From an uncultured Nitrospira sp. (GTDB lineage: Bacteria; Nitrospirota; Nitrospiria; Nitrospirales; UBA8639), in contig CABVRQ010000016.1 of assembly GCA_902500695.1 (NCBI GenBank), positions 42,275-60,169 on the forward strand: 17,895 nt of DNA, given 5' to 3'. Position numbers and translations under genes: made by a program. This document shows, piece by piece, positions 1 through 8,765 of this stretch; within the stretch, counting starts at the first letter, position 1, and each line of letters begins with the position of its first letter. The notes beneath the pieces were generated by a model, which was not told the origin of the DNA, ran no database searches, and saw nothing but the letters and a program-made list of their open reading frames with translations.

Positions 1-2
1 TC

Positions 3-2192
3 CCGGTCCTCACCAACCTGGGGGGCGATACGCTGGCCTACACCGAAGGGGACGGGGCGCAAGTCCTTGACCAGAGCGGCAATGCGGCCGTGAGTGATGT
101 GGACAGCAGTGACTTTGACACGGGCACCTTGACGGTGGCGTTTACGGCGGGCAGTGACAGTGCGGAGGATGTGCTGGCCATTCGCGACCAAGGGGCGGGC
201 CCGACGAACATCACGGTGGCGGGCAGTGCGGTCAGTTACGGCGGCACGCAAATCGGCACCTTTGTCGGGGGCAGCAGTGGCGCGGCCCTGGTCATCACGC
301 TGGAGGCCAACGCCGATGCCGCGGCGGTCAGCGCCCTGGTGCAGAACATCACCTATACGAACACCGACACGGCCAACCCGACGCTGGGCAGCCGCACGGT
401 GCGCTATGTGCTGACCGATGGGGACGGGGGCACGAGTGCCAACTACGACACGACGGTCACCTTCAGTGCTGTCAATGATGTGCCCGTGAACACGGTGCCG
501 GCGACGGCCACGGTGGCGGAAGACACGGCCCTGGCGATGACGGGGGCCCACCTCATCAGTGTGACGGATGTGGACGGCAACCTGGCCTCGACACAGCTGA
601 CGGTGACGCAAGGGACGGTGACGGTGACGCTCTCGGGTGGGGCGACGATCAGTGCGGGGACCAACGGCACGAGCACGCTGACGCTCAGTGGGACGGAGAC
701 GGACATCAATGCGTCCCTCGCCAGCTTAGTCTATCAAGGCAATCTGAACTACACCGGGGCGGACACGCTGACGACGGTTTCCACCGACAGTGCGGGCACG
801 CCTTTAAGCGACACCGATGTCACAGCCCTCACCGTGACCAGTGTCAATGACGCGCCGGTCATCACCAGTAATGGCGGCGGCCCGACGGCTGCTGTGAATG
901 CCGCCGAGAATCAAACGAGTGTGACCACCGTGACAGCCACCGATGCGGATGTGCCGGCGAATACTCTCACCTATAGCATCATCGGCGGCGCAGATGTGGC
1001 CCTGTTCAGCCTGAATCCGAGCAGCGGGGTGTTGACGTTCACAGTTGGCCCCGACTTTGATGCGCCGGCCGATGCGGGAGCCGACAATGTCTATGACGTG
1101 CTGGTGCAGGTGAGCGATGGCAATGGCGGGGTGGATACGCAAGCCCTTGCGGTGACCGTGACGGATGGCAACGATGCGCCGGTGATCACCAGTGACGGGG
1201 CGGGACCGACGGCAGCAGTCAATGCGGCGGAAAACCAGACGGCGGTGACGACGGTGACGGCGACGGATATCGATGTGCCGGTGGACACGTTGACCTATAG
1301 TATCAGCGGAGGGGCGGATGCCGGGCTGTTCAGGCTGGATCCGACCAGCGGGGTGTTGACGTTTATGGTGGCTCCCGATTTTGAGACGCCCGCCGACGCG
1401 GACGGGGATAATTTCTATGATGTGCAGGTGCAGGTGAGCGATGGTAATGGTGGGGTGGATATCCAACTGATTCGTATCACCGTTACAAATGTCCAGGAAG
1501 GGCAAGCTCAATTGCCCCCGCCGGTACCAAGGCCGACGCCTTCGCCTGGCCCAAGTCCTCGTCCCACTCCAGAGCCGCCGGCCGAGACGAGTCCTTCCCC
1601 CACGGGGATACCCCAAGTCGAGTTTCCTGGGTTCTTTGGTGGTCAATCCACGACGGGACGGGATCTTTCCCGTAGTCCCCATTCTCAGTCGGTTCCGGAC
1701 TGGAACCGGGTCTTGGAGGTCGCCCCATTCCTGCGTCCCGCTGCTTTTGGGACCACCTCAGACCAAATTCGTGCTTATGCTCCGACTCCTGTGCTGCTCT
1801 CACATATCGAGCTTGGCCATGAATTTCTTCAGCAGTTGAACTCGTTTTCCGATGCTTTAGAAGAGACCACGCTGCAAACCATCGAAGAACGGTCGTTTTT
1901 CACCAAAATGATGGAATACACCGGACTCGGTTTCTCGGGAGTCCTGGTGGCGTGGCTGGTGAGAGGTGGGACGCTGTTGGCGAGCATGTTGGCTACGCTC
2001 CCGGCCTGGCGCAGTTTTGACCCTATTGCGATATTGGATATGGATCAAAAGTGTCGGGAAAGTATGATGAAAAAAATGAAGGAAGCCGAAGCAAAGGAGA
2101 TGCGGGAGCATCAAGGATTAGGCCAGATGTTGGCCCAGAAGACTGTCAAATCTTCTCCACCCTCCTCGACTTCCCCCCCAGGATTCTTATGA
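3..2192 (+). CDS. Giant cadherin-like repeat surface protein, C-terminal part (5' end outside window)
   Basis: The reading frame is open through the left edge, so this is the C-terminal part (about 729 residues) of a longer protein; the GTG at 90 is only an internal codon. From N to C it shows two divergent Asp/Thr/Gly-rich Ig/cadherin-like domains (to about 840), two 108-residue tandem cadherin-like repeats each beginning with an NDAPVITS motif (846-1493), a Pro/Ser-rich linker (about 1500-1620) and a non-repetitive C-terminal region. That region has a hydrophobic segment (about 1930-2010), a WRSFDP motif and a Lys/Glu-rich tail. Repeat domains of this kind bind calcium and serve in adhesion in large secreted bacterial proteins (family knowledge). 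The C-terminal hydrophobic/WRSFDP region resembles the end of other VCBS/cadherin giant proteins and may anchor it in the envelope (inference). The stop overlaps the start of the diguanylate cyclase, so the two are probably cotranslated. The repeat part is visibly more G+C-rich than the C-terminal part. Confidence 0.8.
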   Translation, partial: PVLTNLGGDTLAYTEGDGAQVLDQSGNAAVSDVDSSDFDTGTLTVAFTAGSDSAEDVLAIRDQGAGPTNITVAGSAVSYGGTQIGTFVGGSSGAALVITLEANADAAAVSALVQNITYTNTDTANPTLGSRTVRYVLTDGDGGTSANYDTTVTFSAVNDVPVNTVPATATVAEDTALAMTGAHLISVTDVDGNLASTQLTVTQGTVTVTLSGGATISAGTNGTSTLTLSGTETDINASLASLVYQGNLNYTGADTLTTVSTDSAGTPLSDTDVTALTVTSVNDAPVITSNGGGPTAAVNAAENQTSVTTVTATDADVPANTLTYSIIGGADVALFSLNPSSGVLTFTVGPDFDAPADAGADNVYDVLVQVSDGNGGVDTQALAVTVTDGNDAPVITSDGAGPTAAVNAAENQTAVTTVTATDIDVPVDTLTYSISGGADAGLFRLDPTSGVLTFMVAPDFETPADADGDNFYDVQVQVSDGNGGVDIQLIRITVTNVQEGQAQLPPPVPRPTPSPGPSPRPTPEPPAETSPSPTGIPQVEFPGFFGGQSTTGRDLSRSPHSQSVPDWNRVLEVAPFLRPAAFGTTSDQIRAYAPTPVLLSHIELGHEFLQQLNSFSDALEETTLQTIEERSFFTKMMEYTGLGFSGVLVAWLVRGGTLLASMLATLPAWRSFDPIAILDMDQKCRESMMKKMKEAEAKEMREHQGLGQMLAQKTVKSSPPSSTSPPGFL
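846..1493 (+). repeat. Two tandem 324-bp cadherin-like repeat units
   Basis: Two in-frame units, 846-1169 and 1170-1493, each encode 108 residues. Both begin NDAPVITS and share the blocks GPTAAVNAAENQT, VTTVTATD, SGVLTF and VQVSDGNGGVD. The exact 324-bp spacing and high identity point to recent duplication or recombination. A third unit is not present: after 1493 the frame goes into a proline-rich linker. Confidence 0.85.
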
Positions 2193-3703
2193 AACGACTA
2201 ACACCCATCTTTTGGATGAGTCTTGGTCTGGCATCCCTTACCCTGAGTATCCTTTTAATCAGTGACTTGATGATCGGTCTCATTCCGGACCAAGCTGCGC
2301 AAATTTTTACCTATCGGCAAAAGTATAGCGAAGCGATGGCCGTTCAGTATTCCCTCCTGGCGCAGAGGAAGGACGACCAAGCCATCCAGCAGGCCTTGGA
2401 TCTGTTGGTAGAACGGAATGCGGATATCCAATCCGTGGCCTTGGTCTTGGAAAGTGGTGAAATTATGGCTCAGGCCGGGCCACATGGTGCTCTCTGGAAC
2501 CAACCATCCGGAGAGCACTCTACGCCCGATCATATTCAGGTTCCTATTTTTAATGGGGACCTGCATTGGGGAACGTTACAACTCCGGTTTCCTTCGCTGG
2601 ATACTGGCTCTTGGGCCAATGTCCTGGATAATGACTGGGTGCGGTTTCTTGCCCTGGTCATGGTCTACGGATTTCTGGGTTATTTTCTGTATATGAAGCG
2701 AACATTGCGGCAACTCGATCCGAGTTCAGTGGTGCCCATGCGGGTGCAAGCCGCGTTCGATGTGTTGGCAGAGGGTGTGGTGTTTCTGGATGGCGATGAT
2801 CGTATTGTGTTGGCCAATCGCGCCTTTGGTCTCATTGTCGATGTTGAGCCTTCCGACCTGATCGGGAATACGCTGGATCGTTTCGAATGGACATCTCCTG
2901 ACCCGGCCAACCCGCTCATCACCTACCCATGGAAGACGGCACGACAGGACAAAAGCTTGAATTTGGATGTGCCCCTGGTTTGGGAGAGGATGGGGCAAAC
3001 CGTGAAAAAATTTCGGGTCAATTGCACACCCATTTTCGGTGAACGCAAACAGGTCCGAGGCATTTTGGTCTCTTTCAATGATGTGACGGAATTGGAAGGC
3101 ACGATTCAGGAGTTAGAGTTGTCAAAAACCGAACTGGAAAAACTGGCGCACCGAGATCCCTTGACGGGTTGTTGCAACCGGCGAGCGTTATTCGAGGCGT
3201 TTGAAGATCAGTGGGAGAAGACTCGCCACGATGGGACGGATATGGTCTGTATTATGGCCGACATTGATCATTTTAAGTCGTATAACGATCGGTTCGGCCA
3301 TGCAGTGGGAGATCAGGTGATTCAGGTGGTTGCCCAAGTATTATCAACCGCCTTGCGTCCTTTGGACATCATCGGCCGTTATGGGGGAGAGGAATTTTGC
3401 ATTCTCCTCCCGGGGCAGACTAGTGCGGAGGGCATGTTAGTGGCCGAACGGTTACGGGAAAATATCGAACGTCTGGCCAGTCAGGCTATTCGAACGACGT
3501 CCGGCAAGAGCATTACGATGAGTTTCGGGGTGTCTGCCGCCTCATTGGGAGCTTCTAACCATATGGAATTGGTGGCCCAAGCTGACCACGCCTTATATGC
3601 GGCCAAGGAAGGAGGGCGGAATCGGGTGGAACAGTGGACGGTGGATGAATCGGTCGCTGGATCAGCTCGACCTGAGGAGCTAATGAGTCATTCCGTGTCC
3701 TAG
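2189..3703 (+). CDS. Membrane-bound PAS-GGDEF diguanylate cyclase
   Basis: This 504-residue protein should make cyclic di-GMP from two GTP at the inner membrane. Residues about 8-30 form the first membrane segment, about 31-149 a periplasmic sensor-like region, and about 150-170 a second membrane segment. A PAS-like domain follows (about 180-300, with a LANRAF motif), then a short coiled linker and the GGDEF domain (about 320-490). The active site reads GGEEF (399-403). An RPLD motif at 390-393 sits five residues before it and matches the inhibitory I-site, so product feedback is expected. The start was chosen at 2189 because ATG there overlaps the TGA of the upstream surface-protein gene (ATGA), has AGGA upstream (2180-2183) and opens directly into a signal-anchor. 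An in-frame upstream extension to 2051 exists but lies inside the previous gene. The coupling suggests that this enzyme supplies c-di-GMP for the surface protein (inference). Confidence 0.93.
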   Translation: MKRLTPIFWMSLGLASLTLSILLISDLMIGLIPDQAAQIFTYRQKYSEAMAVQYSLLAQRKDDQAIQQALDLLVERNADIQSVALVLESGEIMAQAGPHGALWNQPSGEHSTPDHIQVPIFNGDLHWGTLQLRFPSLDTGSWANVLDNDWVRFLALVMVYGFLGYFLYMKRTLRQLDPSSVVPMRVQAAFDVLAEGVVFLDGDDRIVLANRAFGLIVDVEPSDLIGNTLDRFEWTSPDPANPLITYPWKTARQDKSLNLDVPLVWERMGQTVKKFRVNCTPIFGERKQVRGILVSFNDVTELEGTIQELELSKTELEKLAHRDPLTGCCNRRALFEAFEDQWEKTRHDGTDMVCIMADIDHFKSYNDRFGHAVGDQVIQVVAQVLSTALRPLDIIGRYGGEEFCILLPGQTSAEGMLVAERLRENIERLASQAIRTTSGKSITMSFGVSAASLGASNHMELVAQADHALYAAKEGGRNRVEQWTVDESVAGSARPEELMSHSVS

Positions 3704-3714
3704 CGAAAGCGAGG

Positions 3715-3732
3715 GAGAGGAAGTCGCCTCTC
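3715..3732 (+). terminator. Hairpin just after the diguanylate cyclase stop
   Basis: A perfect 6-bp inverted repeat (GAGAGG / CCTCTC) with the loop AAGTCG begins 12 nt after the stop. No T-run follows, so it is not a canonical intrinsic terminator. It may still stabilise the 3' end or act with Rho. Confidence 0.3.
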
Positions 3733-4000
3733 AAACGGGACAGGAAGTCTAGTGGCAAAATATGATGAGCGAATAGGGAACAACTGACGTTACGCGACTC
3801 TATGGCGTTTTATTTAAAAGGGTTTGAGGCGATCAGGCAGGATGGAAAATTAGTGAACCCTCGGATGTTACTCCACTCGTCAGTGCTGGTGAGGGAAATT
3901 GGGGAGTTTTGAGCAATGACGCTTCGATGACTTAGGGCTGTTGTTTCGATGTCTAGTCTTTTTCCTCTTGAGTGTATGTGGCAGAAGGCCCTTTCCTTGT
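3733..4000. other. Intergenic stretch between convergent genes
   Basis: Together with the hairpin this is a gap of about 300 bases between the convergent diguanylate cyclase and TIGR04255-like genes. The only plus-strand candidate seen is a 36-codon ORF at 3802-3912 starting MAFYLKGFEA. It has no visible ribosome binding site and is not called as a gene. No RNA gene or mobile-element end was recognised. Confidence 0.4.
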
Positions 4001-4780
4001 TCAGGTCGTCGGTTTCATCGCCTGATGCAACACATCGGTAATCCATAATTTAAAGAATCGTTGGGCGGCTTGGTGATATTCTGTGAGTTTGCCTGCGATC
4101 TCTGTCATGGCAAATTGTCCATTCACAAAGAAATCATGATCGATCAAATAGCCCATTTCCTGAGTTGGTTGCGCAATCGGAACGAGCCCATGTCGTACGC
4201 ATACCAGGTCATCTCCGCCATTCAGGCCCATTACCACTTCGCTGCGTGTGGCCTTCATGTCTCCGGCCACGCCGGACCAGACGAGGTCTCCTGTCCATTT
4301 GTTGTGTAAGAGTTGATCCCAGCCTTTGTCAGTCAGGCCAAGCGCGGACCGTCGTATGATATTTCTGAAACGTAACCCGATACGGGACAGATAGGGTGGG
4401 GGGTATTCGATCGCTACCGCGTCCGTCGCCAGCTTGATATATGCCTGAAAGGCATCCCATTCCCCATATTGTCTGTCAACTACAGCAAGAGATCCCCGGT
4501 TTAAAACCAGTTGCCACCGCTGATCGATACTGAGGAAATTATAGGAAGCTTGATCGTGTGTCAGGGAGAAATTTTGAAAGAGGTGTTTGACCCTTCCTTG
4601 AAACGTGACCGGCGGAGCCGAGGATATTTGTAAATTTTGCGGGAAGGCTATTTGGAAGGTGACATCGATCAGGGGAGTTTTTTGGTACATGATGGACGAA
4701 TGCGTGTTTGTGGGCATTGGACATGGCCTTTTGGGTTGAGGGGGCATCCCCGTGTTCTGGTTTTTTTGCCATGTTGTCAC
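4001..4780 (-). CDS. TIGR04255 family protein
   Basis: The 259-residue product matches the layout of the sporadically distributed TIGR04255 family. After a short extension, a TPLIDVTFQIAF segment (near residue 35) corresponds to the family's conserved opening strand. The hallmark 'Y-x-S-R-I-G-L-R-F-x-N' block follows near mid-protein, and the C-terminal half has the usual alternating strands. No catalytic motif, signal peptide or membrane segment is visible, and the biochemical role of the family is not established. The start is GTG at 4780, preceded by a GAGAG purine run; ATGs nearer MPTNTH or MYQKTP are alternatives that would drop up to about 30 residues. It lies 17 nt downstream of the HDOD gene on the same strand, so the two are probably cotranscribed. 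Confidence 0.75.
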   Translation of the reverse strand: MTTWQKNQNTGMPPQPKRPCPMPTNTHSSIMYQKTPLIDVTFQIAFPQNLQISSAPPVTFQGRVKHLFQNFSLTHDQASYNFLSIDQRWQLVLNRGSLAVVDRQYGEWDAFQAYIKLATDAVAIEYPPPYLSRIGLRFRNIIRRSALGLTDKGWDQLLHNKWTGDLVWSGVAGDMKATRSEVVMGLNGGDDLVCVRHGLVPIAQPTQEMGYLIDHDFFVNGQFAMTEIAGKLTEYHQAAQRFFKLWITDVLHQAMKPTT

Positions 4781-4797
4781 ACTGGGCTCTCTTTCTA

Positions 4798-5664
4798 TTA
4801 TTGAGCGGCTACGGGGTGTTGGGCTTCTTTCATGAGGTCTAACATGCCGGAGAGCTGTTTACCCGCTTCTACCATGCATTCTTTGAGCCCTTCCTCATCC
4901 AAACCTGTTAATTTCCACGATTCGGGAGCTACAAGATGTTGCCAATGGGTATGCCCATTGGGTGCTTGGAACCCTTCCGTGAGTGCGCTGGCCATATTGA
5001 GGATGGCCGCTTCAAATCCGTGATCGTTGGTGCCGGATGGATTGTTCTGATACCGAATGGCGATCCCGAAATTTTTGGGCAGGTGCCATTCCTCAATGAG
5101 TGTCTGGCCCACTTCGGTGAAATCGAACCCCAATATCTGTTGTTCCAAGATATGGACGGGAGTTCCATCTTTGGCGGACTCCCGTAACACCTGTTCCGAT
5201 GGTTCTGGGAGTTGCTCATAAAGGAGGAGATGTCCGATATCTCTCAACAGGCCCTCCACAAACATCCGTTCACTATCCACCAGAAAACATTTCCTTGCCA
5301 ATTCCCGTGCGACCAGTCCACTAAAGAAGCTATTAGACCAATACACGCTCATACTCATCACGTGTTGGTTGAGACCTGAGAAGGTTTTGGTGACCGAGAT
5401 GGCGAGCGTCAAATCATGGAGGGGTTGCATGCCGAGGATTCCGACAGCTCGGGAAATGGTCTCGACTTTTCGAGGCATCGCGTAAAATGCGCTATTGACT
5501 AACTTGAGGACGGCGACCGTCATGCCAGGATCAATGCTGATGGCTCTGGACAGATCGGCCATGGTGGATTCTGGGTTATCGATGACTTTTTTGACCTGGA
5601 GATAAACTTCCGGCAGCGTAAAGAGTTTCGTGCAATTTTTTACGAGTTCTTCAGCTGTCAGCAT
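4798..5664 (-). CDS. HDOD domain signalling protein
   Basis: This 288-residue protein is almost entirely an HDOD domain (about residues 5-205), a non-catalytic relative of HD phosphohydrolases found in signalling and c-di-GMP-linked proteins. Typical blocks are visible: LPEVYLQVKKVI near 17-28, LVNSAFY near 55-61 and FVEGLLRDIGHLLL at 135-148. The usual HDIG is RDIG here (141-144), so a metal-dependent phosphohydrolase activity is not expected. A C-terminal helical tail follows. The start at 5664 was chosen over an upstream in-frame codon at 5697 because AAAGGGA lies just upstream of this ATG and the family consensus begins right after it. It is the first gene of a two-gene unit with the TIGR04255-like gene, 17 nt apart. 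The partner and target are unknown. Confidence 0.88.
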   Translation of the reverse strand: MLTAEELVKNCTKLFTLPEVYLQVKKVIDNPESTMADLSRAISIDPGMTVAVLKLVNSAFYAMPRKVETISRAVGILGMQPLHDLTLAISVTKTFSGLNQHVMSMSVYWSNSFFSGLVARELARKCFLVDSERMFVEGLLRDIGHLLLYEQLPEPSEQVLRESAKDGTPVHILEQQILGFDFTEVGQTLIEEWHLPKNFGIAIRYQNNPSGTNDHGFEAAILNMASALTEGFQAPNGHTHWQHLVAPESWKLTGLDEEGLKECMVEAGKQLSGMLDLMKEAQHPVAAQ

Positions 5665-5917
5665 GTTGATCCCTTTGGGTCCAGCTCTGGTCTGCAATGG
5701 CCAAAATTATGCCTCTTTCTTGTAGTTCTCGGACATTTTCCTGGGTTACTTAAAATGAATTCTAATCAGTTCCGGTTCTGCAGTCGGGTCATGCAGTTGG
5801 TTGGGGTCGGTTTCCAAATGAGTTGTACGTACAGAACGCAGGAAGGAACATGTTCCTATCTTGTTAGGTCAGGCCTCGTTCGTGCTGGTGACGGAACAAG
5901 GATTATGGGCAAAAGGA
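5665..5917. other. Intergenic region upstream of the HDOD gene
   Basis: This stretch of about 250 bases follows the DUF3422 stop and should hold the HDOD promoter on the minus strand. I see no convincing -35/-10 pair, RNA gene or repeat. A plus-strand ORF here (from 5755) lacks coding features and runs antisense into the DUF3422 gene. Confidence 0.3.
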
Positions 5918-7315
5918 TTAGGAACGATCGGGGGGATAAGAGGCGGAGGGTTGGGTCGTTGCTGAAATTTTTTTATGGATGCGGTTTCTCCCCCATGTGA
6001 TGATGGCAAATGAGAGGCCCAGGGCGATGGGCACAAAGATCCCAGAGGCTAATTCATACTTGTCCAGCCAACCAAGTTGGTGGAGGGCTTTAAAGAGATA
6101 GTTGGCCAGCCCACTCACATAATAGGCAATCACGATCACGGAGAGGCCCTCGACGGTATGTTGCAAGACGACTTGGCTTTTTGTGGTCTTATCCAAGCTG
6201 GCCAGGAGTTTCACGTTTTGATCTTGTTGCGCCAAATTTTGCTCTTGTAAGAGGAGTTCAACCTTGGTGCGCAGGACCGCAATGGTGCCCTCAAAGTCCT
6301 GCTCTAAGGCCTGAATGCGGGTCAGTAATTGCTGATATCCATCGGATACCCCTGTAATTTTCCATTGAAAATAATCGATAAGCGTTCGACCGTAGGGCAG
6401 GGACTGTTCCTGGAGTGCCAGGGTATTACTGTGCACAATCCGATCGTAGGGGACCGAAGCCGAAAGGCGATAACGCAGGGAAGCGGTCAGTCGCCCCACT
6501 TCAAGAAAGTCATGGGTTAAGCCTTCCAGCCATTGTTGAAGCGTGCTATGTGTGGCTCGGTTCAGTTCTTTGGTGATAAGGGTCCGTTGATAGAGATGAC
6601 GCTGTTCGAAGATTTGAACCTGATCGACTGACCGGGAAAAGGCTGGATAGGGTAGTAAAATCAGATGAGTGTAATTTTCAAGTGTGGTCAGAATCGAAAT
6701 GAGTCTGGCTAGTTTTTGACGTAGCAAAACAGGATCAGGAGCCCAAATGAGATATCGTTCTCGATCATGTTCGTCGGGAGTAAAGCTGGTGGCCACGGAA
6801 ATGTCCTCCCCGAGAACCTTGCTGGCATACATTTGTGGACCGGGGAGAAGGGTTCTCAATTCCTCCTGGTCGTAGGCACGCGCAGGGATGACCAATAGAT
6901 CCAACGCGTTGACTTGTATGCCTAAAGGAGAAAAGGGAAACACATATTTGGGAAATCCCAATGGTCCGAATCCTAATGGTTGGGTCGCGTCAGAGGGGAT
7001 ATGCCAAATCTGGTAGCTGTAATATTCAGTGTGGGCTTCCCAAATAGCAATAAGTTTGTCCCCATTCGTGTTTTTCTTGACTCCGAAGCCAACCTTGTCT
7101 TCCATGACGGCGTGGGCGGGATCAATCTCCAAGCAGGCCAGAAGCTGTTTGAATTCTTTTCGACTTTGCGGGCGTTCAACTGCCGGATTCGCCATGCGAT
7201 AGGCTGTGTGATGCACATGAGCGGGAACATCCAACCAGCCTTCCAAATATTTTTCTTGCGCCTTATGCATTTGGCGAAGAATGCCTTTTCCTGGAGATCC
7301 GGGTTTTAATTTCAT
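5918..7315 (-). CDS. DUF3422 family membrane protein
   Basis: The 465-residue product matches the DUF3422 family in length (usually about 420 residues or a little more) and architecture. It has a long soluble N-terminal part with aromatic/proline-rich strands (for example YYSYQIWHIP), then an RLTASLRYRLSASVPYDRIV-like block in the second half. A coiled-coil stretch (about 325-385) follows, then two C-terminal membrane segments around a short loop (about 390-445) and a basic tail ending in a Pro/Ser-rich stretch. No catalytic motif is visible and the family's function is unknown; the topology suggests a cytoplasmic domain tethered to the inner membrane. No good ribosome binding site precedes the ATG at 7315, so a slightly later start such as the MHKAQEKY methionine is possible. 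It is followed on the same strand by the HDOD gene, with about 250 nt between them, so a shared transcript is uncertain. Confidence 0.82.
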   Translation of the reverse strand: MKLKPGSPGKGILRQMHKAQEKYLEGWLDVPAHVHHTAYRMANPAVERPQSRKEFKQLLACLEIDPAHAVMEDKVGFGVKKNTNGDKLIAIWEAHTEYYSYQIWHIPSDATQPLGFGPLGFPKYVFPFSPLGIQVNALDLLVIPARAYDQEELRTLLPGPQMYASKVLGEDISVATSFTPDEHDRERYLIWAPDPVLLRQKLARLISILTTLENYTHLILLPYPAFSRSVDQVQIFEQRHLYQRTLITKELNRATHSTLQQWLEGLTHDFLEVGRLTASLRYRLSASVPYDRIVHSNTLALQEQSLPYGRTLIDYFQWKITGVSDGYQQLLTRIQALEQDFEGTIAVLRTKVELLLQEQNLAQQDQNVKLLASLDKTTKSQVVLQHTVEGLSVIVIAYYVSGLANYLFKALHQLGWLDKYELASGIFVPIALGLSFAIITWGRNRIHKKISATTQPSASYPPDRS

Positions 7316-7492
7316 GGGTGCGCGAAGATTTGTGATTGGAATCGTGACTGGAAGGATTGGCTACTCATTTGAACAGAGTTCTACCCTACCTGATAGGTCT
7401 CAGGCAAGAGGAGTATAGGAACAAAGTCTGCTGAGTGTTTGAAGGAGTTTGTATGGCGTACAAAGAGTGCAGAGTCCAGGAATGGATGGTGG

Positions 7493-8500
7493 TCATGCTG
7501 AGGCGAGTTGAGCCTGAATCCAGTCACATATTCGATTTTCGGCCCAAAAATGGTCCTCATGCTTATGGTGCCGTTGAAAAAACCCGCAATGCCCCCCATG
7601 AGCAGGTGCCTCAAGCTGGATGAAGGGATTAGAGTGGAGAGCAGGGTCGGCAAACATGGGGTAGGGGATAAACGGGTCGTCCTGAGCTGTGATCACGAGG
7701 GTCGGAATGGTGATTGAACGCAGCATATTTCGAGCGGCACTTTGTTCGTAATAGTCCGTGGCATCTCGATACCCTCCGTCTGGAGCGGTATAGATCTCAT
7801 CAAATTCCCACATAGTCCGTATATGAGAGAGGTGTGAGAGATCCCACCGACCTGGGAATAGGCGGGCTTTTTTTCGTAATTTTTCTGATAAGCTTTTCAG
7901 GAAATAGCGATGATAGAGCCAATTGGAAGGACGTTGCAGTGCACGTACGCAGGCTGCGGGCTGGATGTTGGGGCAAACGGCTGCGACTCCACGGAGGGAG
8001 GGGAGGGTGGTTCCTTGCTCGCCGGCTAATTTGAGTGTGAGATTGCCTCCCATGGAATACCCGATAAGCCACACCGCAGTGCAGCCATCCTCCTCGGTAA
8101 TTTCCTGAATAATCCTGCCGTAATCCTGGCTCAGCCCATTGTGATAGAGGGTGGGAGTGAGATGTTCAGATCCGCCACAATTTCGTTGATTGATCCGAAT
8201 GCTATTCCATCCTGCATCCCAACATTTCCTGGCCAGACCCCTCATGTAGTGTGATTCGGTACATCCTTCGAGGCCATGAACTATCAGGATGGTGGGATGT
8301 TGTGAAGGGGAGGGTTGCCAATGACATTTTGTCAGAAGGCCCACCTGGGGGGAAATCTTAAAAATACGTTCTTGTGTGGGCATTTCTGATGGAAAACGTC
8401 TGCGGGGCCACCAGCGCGGGAGAAGGGTCATGCTGTGAGGGCCATCTAACCATGGGTGTGGAATAAATGTTTTGGAGGGCCACAAGCAATGATTTATCAT
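7493..8500 (-). CDS. YheT-type alpha/beta hydrolase
   Basis: This 335-residue protein belongs to the YheT/UPF0017 group of alpha/beta hydrolases. Visible landmarks are the N-terminal FIPHPWLDGPHSMTLLPR segment, the oxyanion strand HGLEG (75-79) and the nucleophile elbow GYSMGG with Ser149. Further along are an acid in AQDDPFIP and the catalytic His in the HGGHCGFF block near the C-terminus. The cap-region motif EFDEIYTAPDGGY and YYEQSAA are also family-like. The substrate is unknown; esterase activity is inferred. The start is uncertain: ATG at 8500 has no clear ribosome binding site, while a TTG at 8578 would add 26 low-complexity residues. I prefer 8500 because family conservation begins shortly after it. 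It is divergent from the cytochrome gene. Confidence 0.88.
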   Translation of the reverse strand: MINHCLWPSKTFIPHPWLDGPHSMTLLPRWWPRRRFPSEMPTQERIFKISPQVGLLTKCHWQPSPSQHPTILIVHGLEGCTESHYMRGLARKCWDAGWNSIRINQRNCGGSEHLTPTLYHNGLSQDYGRIIQEITEEDGCTAVWLIGYSMGGNLTLKLAGEQGTTLPSLRGVAAVCPNIQPAACVRALQRPSNWLYHRYFLKSLSEKLRKKARLFPGRWDLSHLSHIRTMWEFDEIYTAPDGGYRDATDYYEQSAARNMLRSITIPTLVITAQDDPFIPYPMFADPALHSNPFIQLEAPAHGGHCGFFQRHHKHEDHFWAENRICDWIQAQLASA

Positions 8501-8765
8501 GGGTGGGGATTGGGTACGGTGAGGGCTTTTCCGCTGTCTCTCATGATTGGGATACCAAAACTCCGGTGTGTGGGACAAGTCTGGATAAAGGATTGGTTCA
8601 TGAGAGACTGCTCAATCAGGTTGGTGTAGCCACATTGAACGGGGAGTACCTAATTTGACAGGGCAGGGGAACTTTCGGTAGACCACCTCAGGTTTTTATG
8701 GGTTGTTGGCTCATCTTGTTTGGCTGTACGCTGTCAATTTTTACCGTAGGATCGTGGAAGTGTCT
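8501..8765. other. Divergent intergenic region between hydrolase and cytochrome genes
   Basis: This region must carry divergent promoters for the minus-strand hydrolase and the plus-strand cytochrome, unless the hydrolase starts at the TTG at 8578. I could not pick a convincing -35/-10 pair. A GGAAG ribosome binding site at 8756-8760 precedes the cytochrome ATG. Confidence 0.35.

Noticed and set aside
804..1682. Long minus-strand ORF of 292 codons rich in His, Arg and Ile
   Set aside because: It lies fully antisense to the cadherin repeats; its repeated GHRHRR-like composition mirrors the repeat DNA and shows no family features.
2051..2188. Upstream extension of the diguanylate cyclase frame
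   Set aside because: It lies inside the previous gene; the ATGA overlap start at 2189 begins directly with a membrane segment.
5755..6000. Plus-strand ORF of 81 codons
   Set aside because: It overlaps the 3' end of the DUF3422 gene on the other strand, has no ribosome binding site and an Arg/Gly-rich random-looking sequence.
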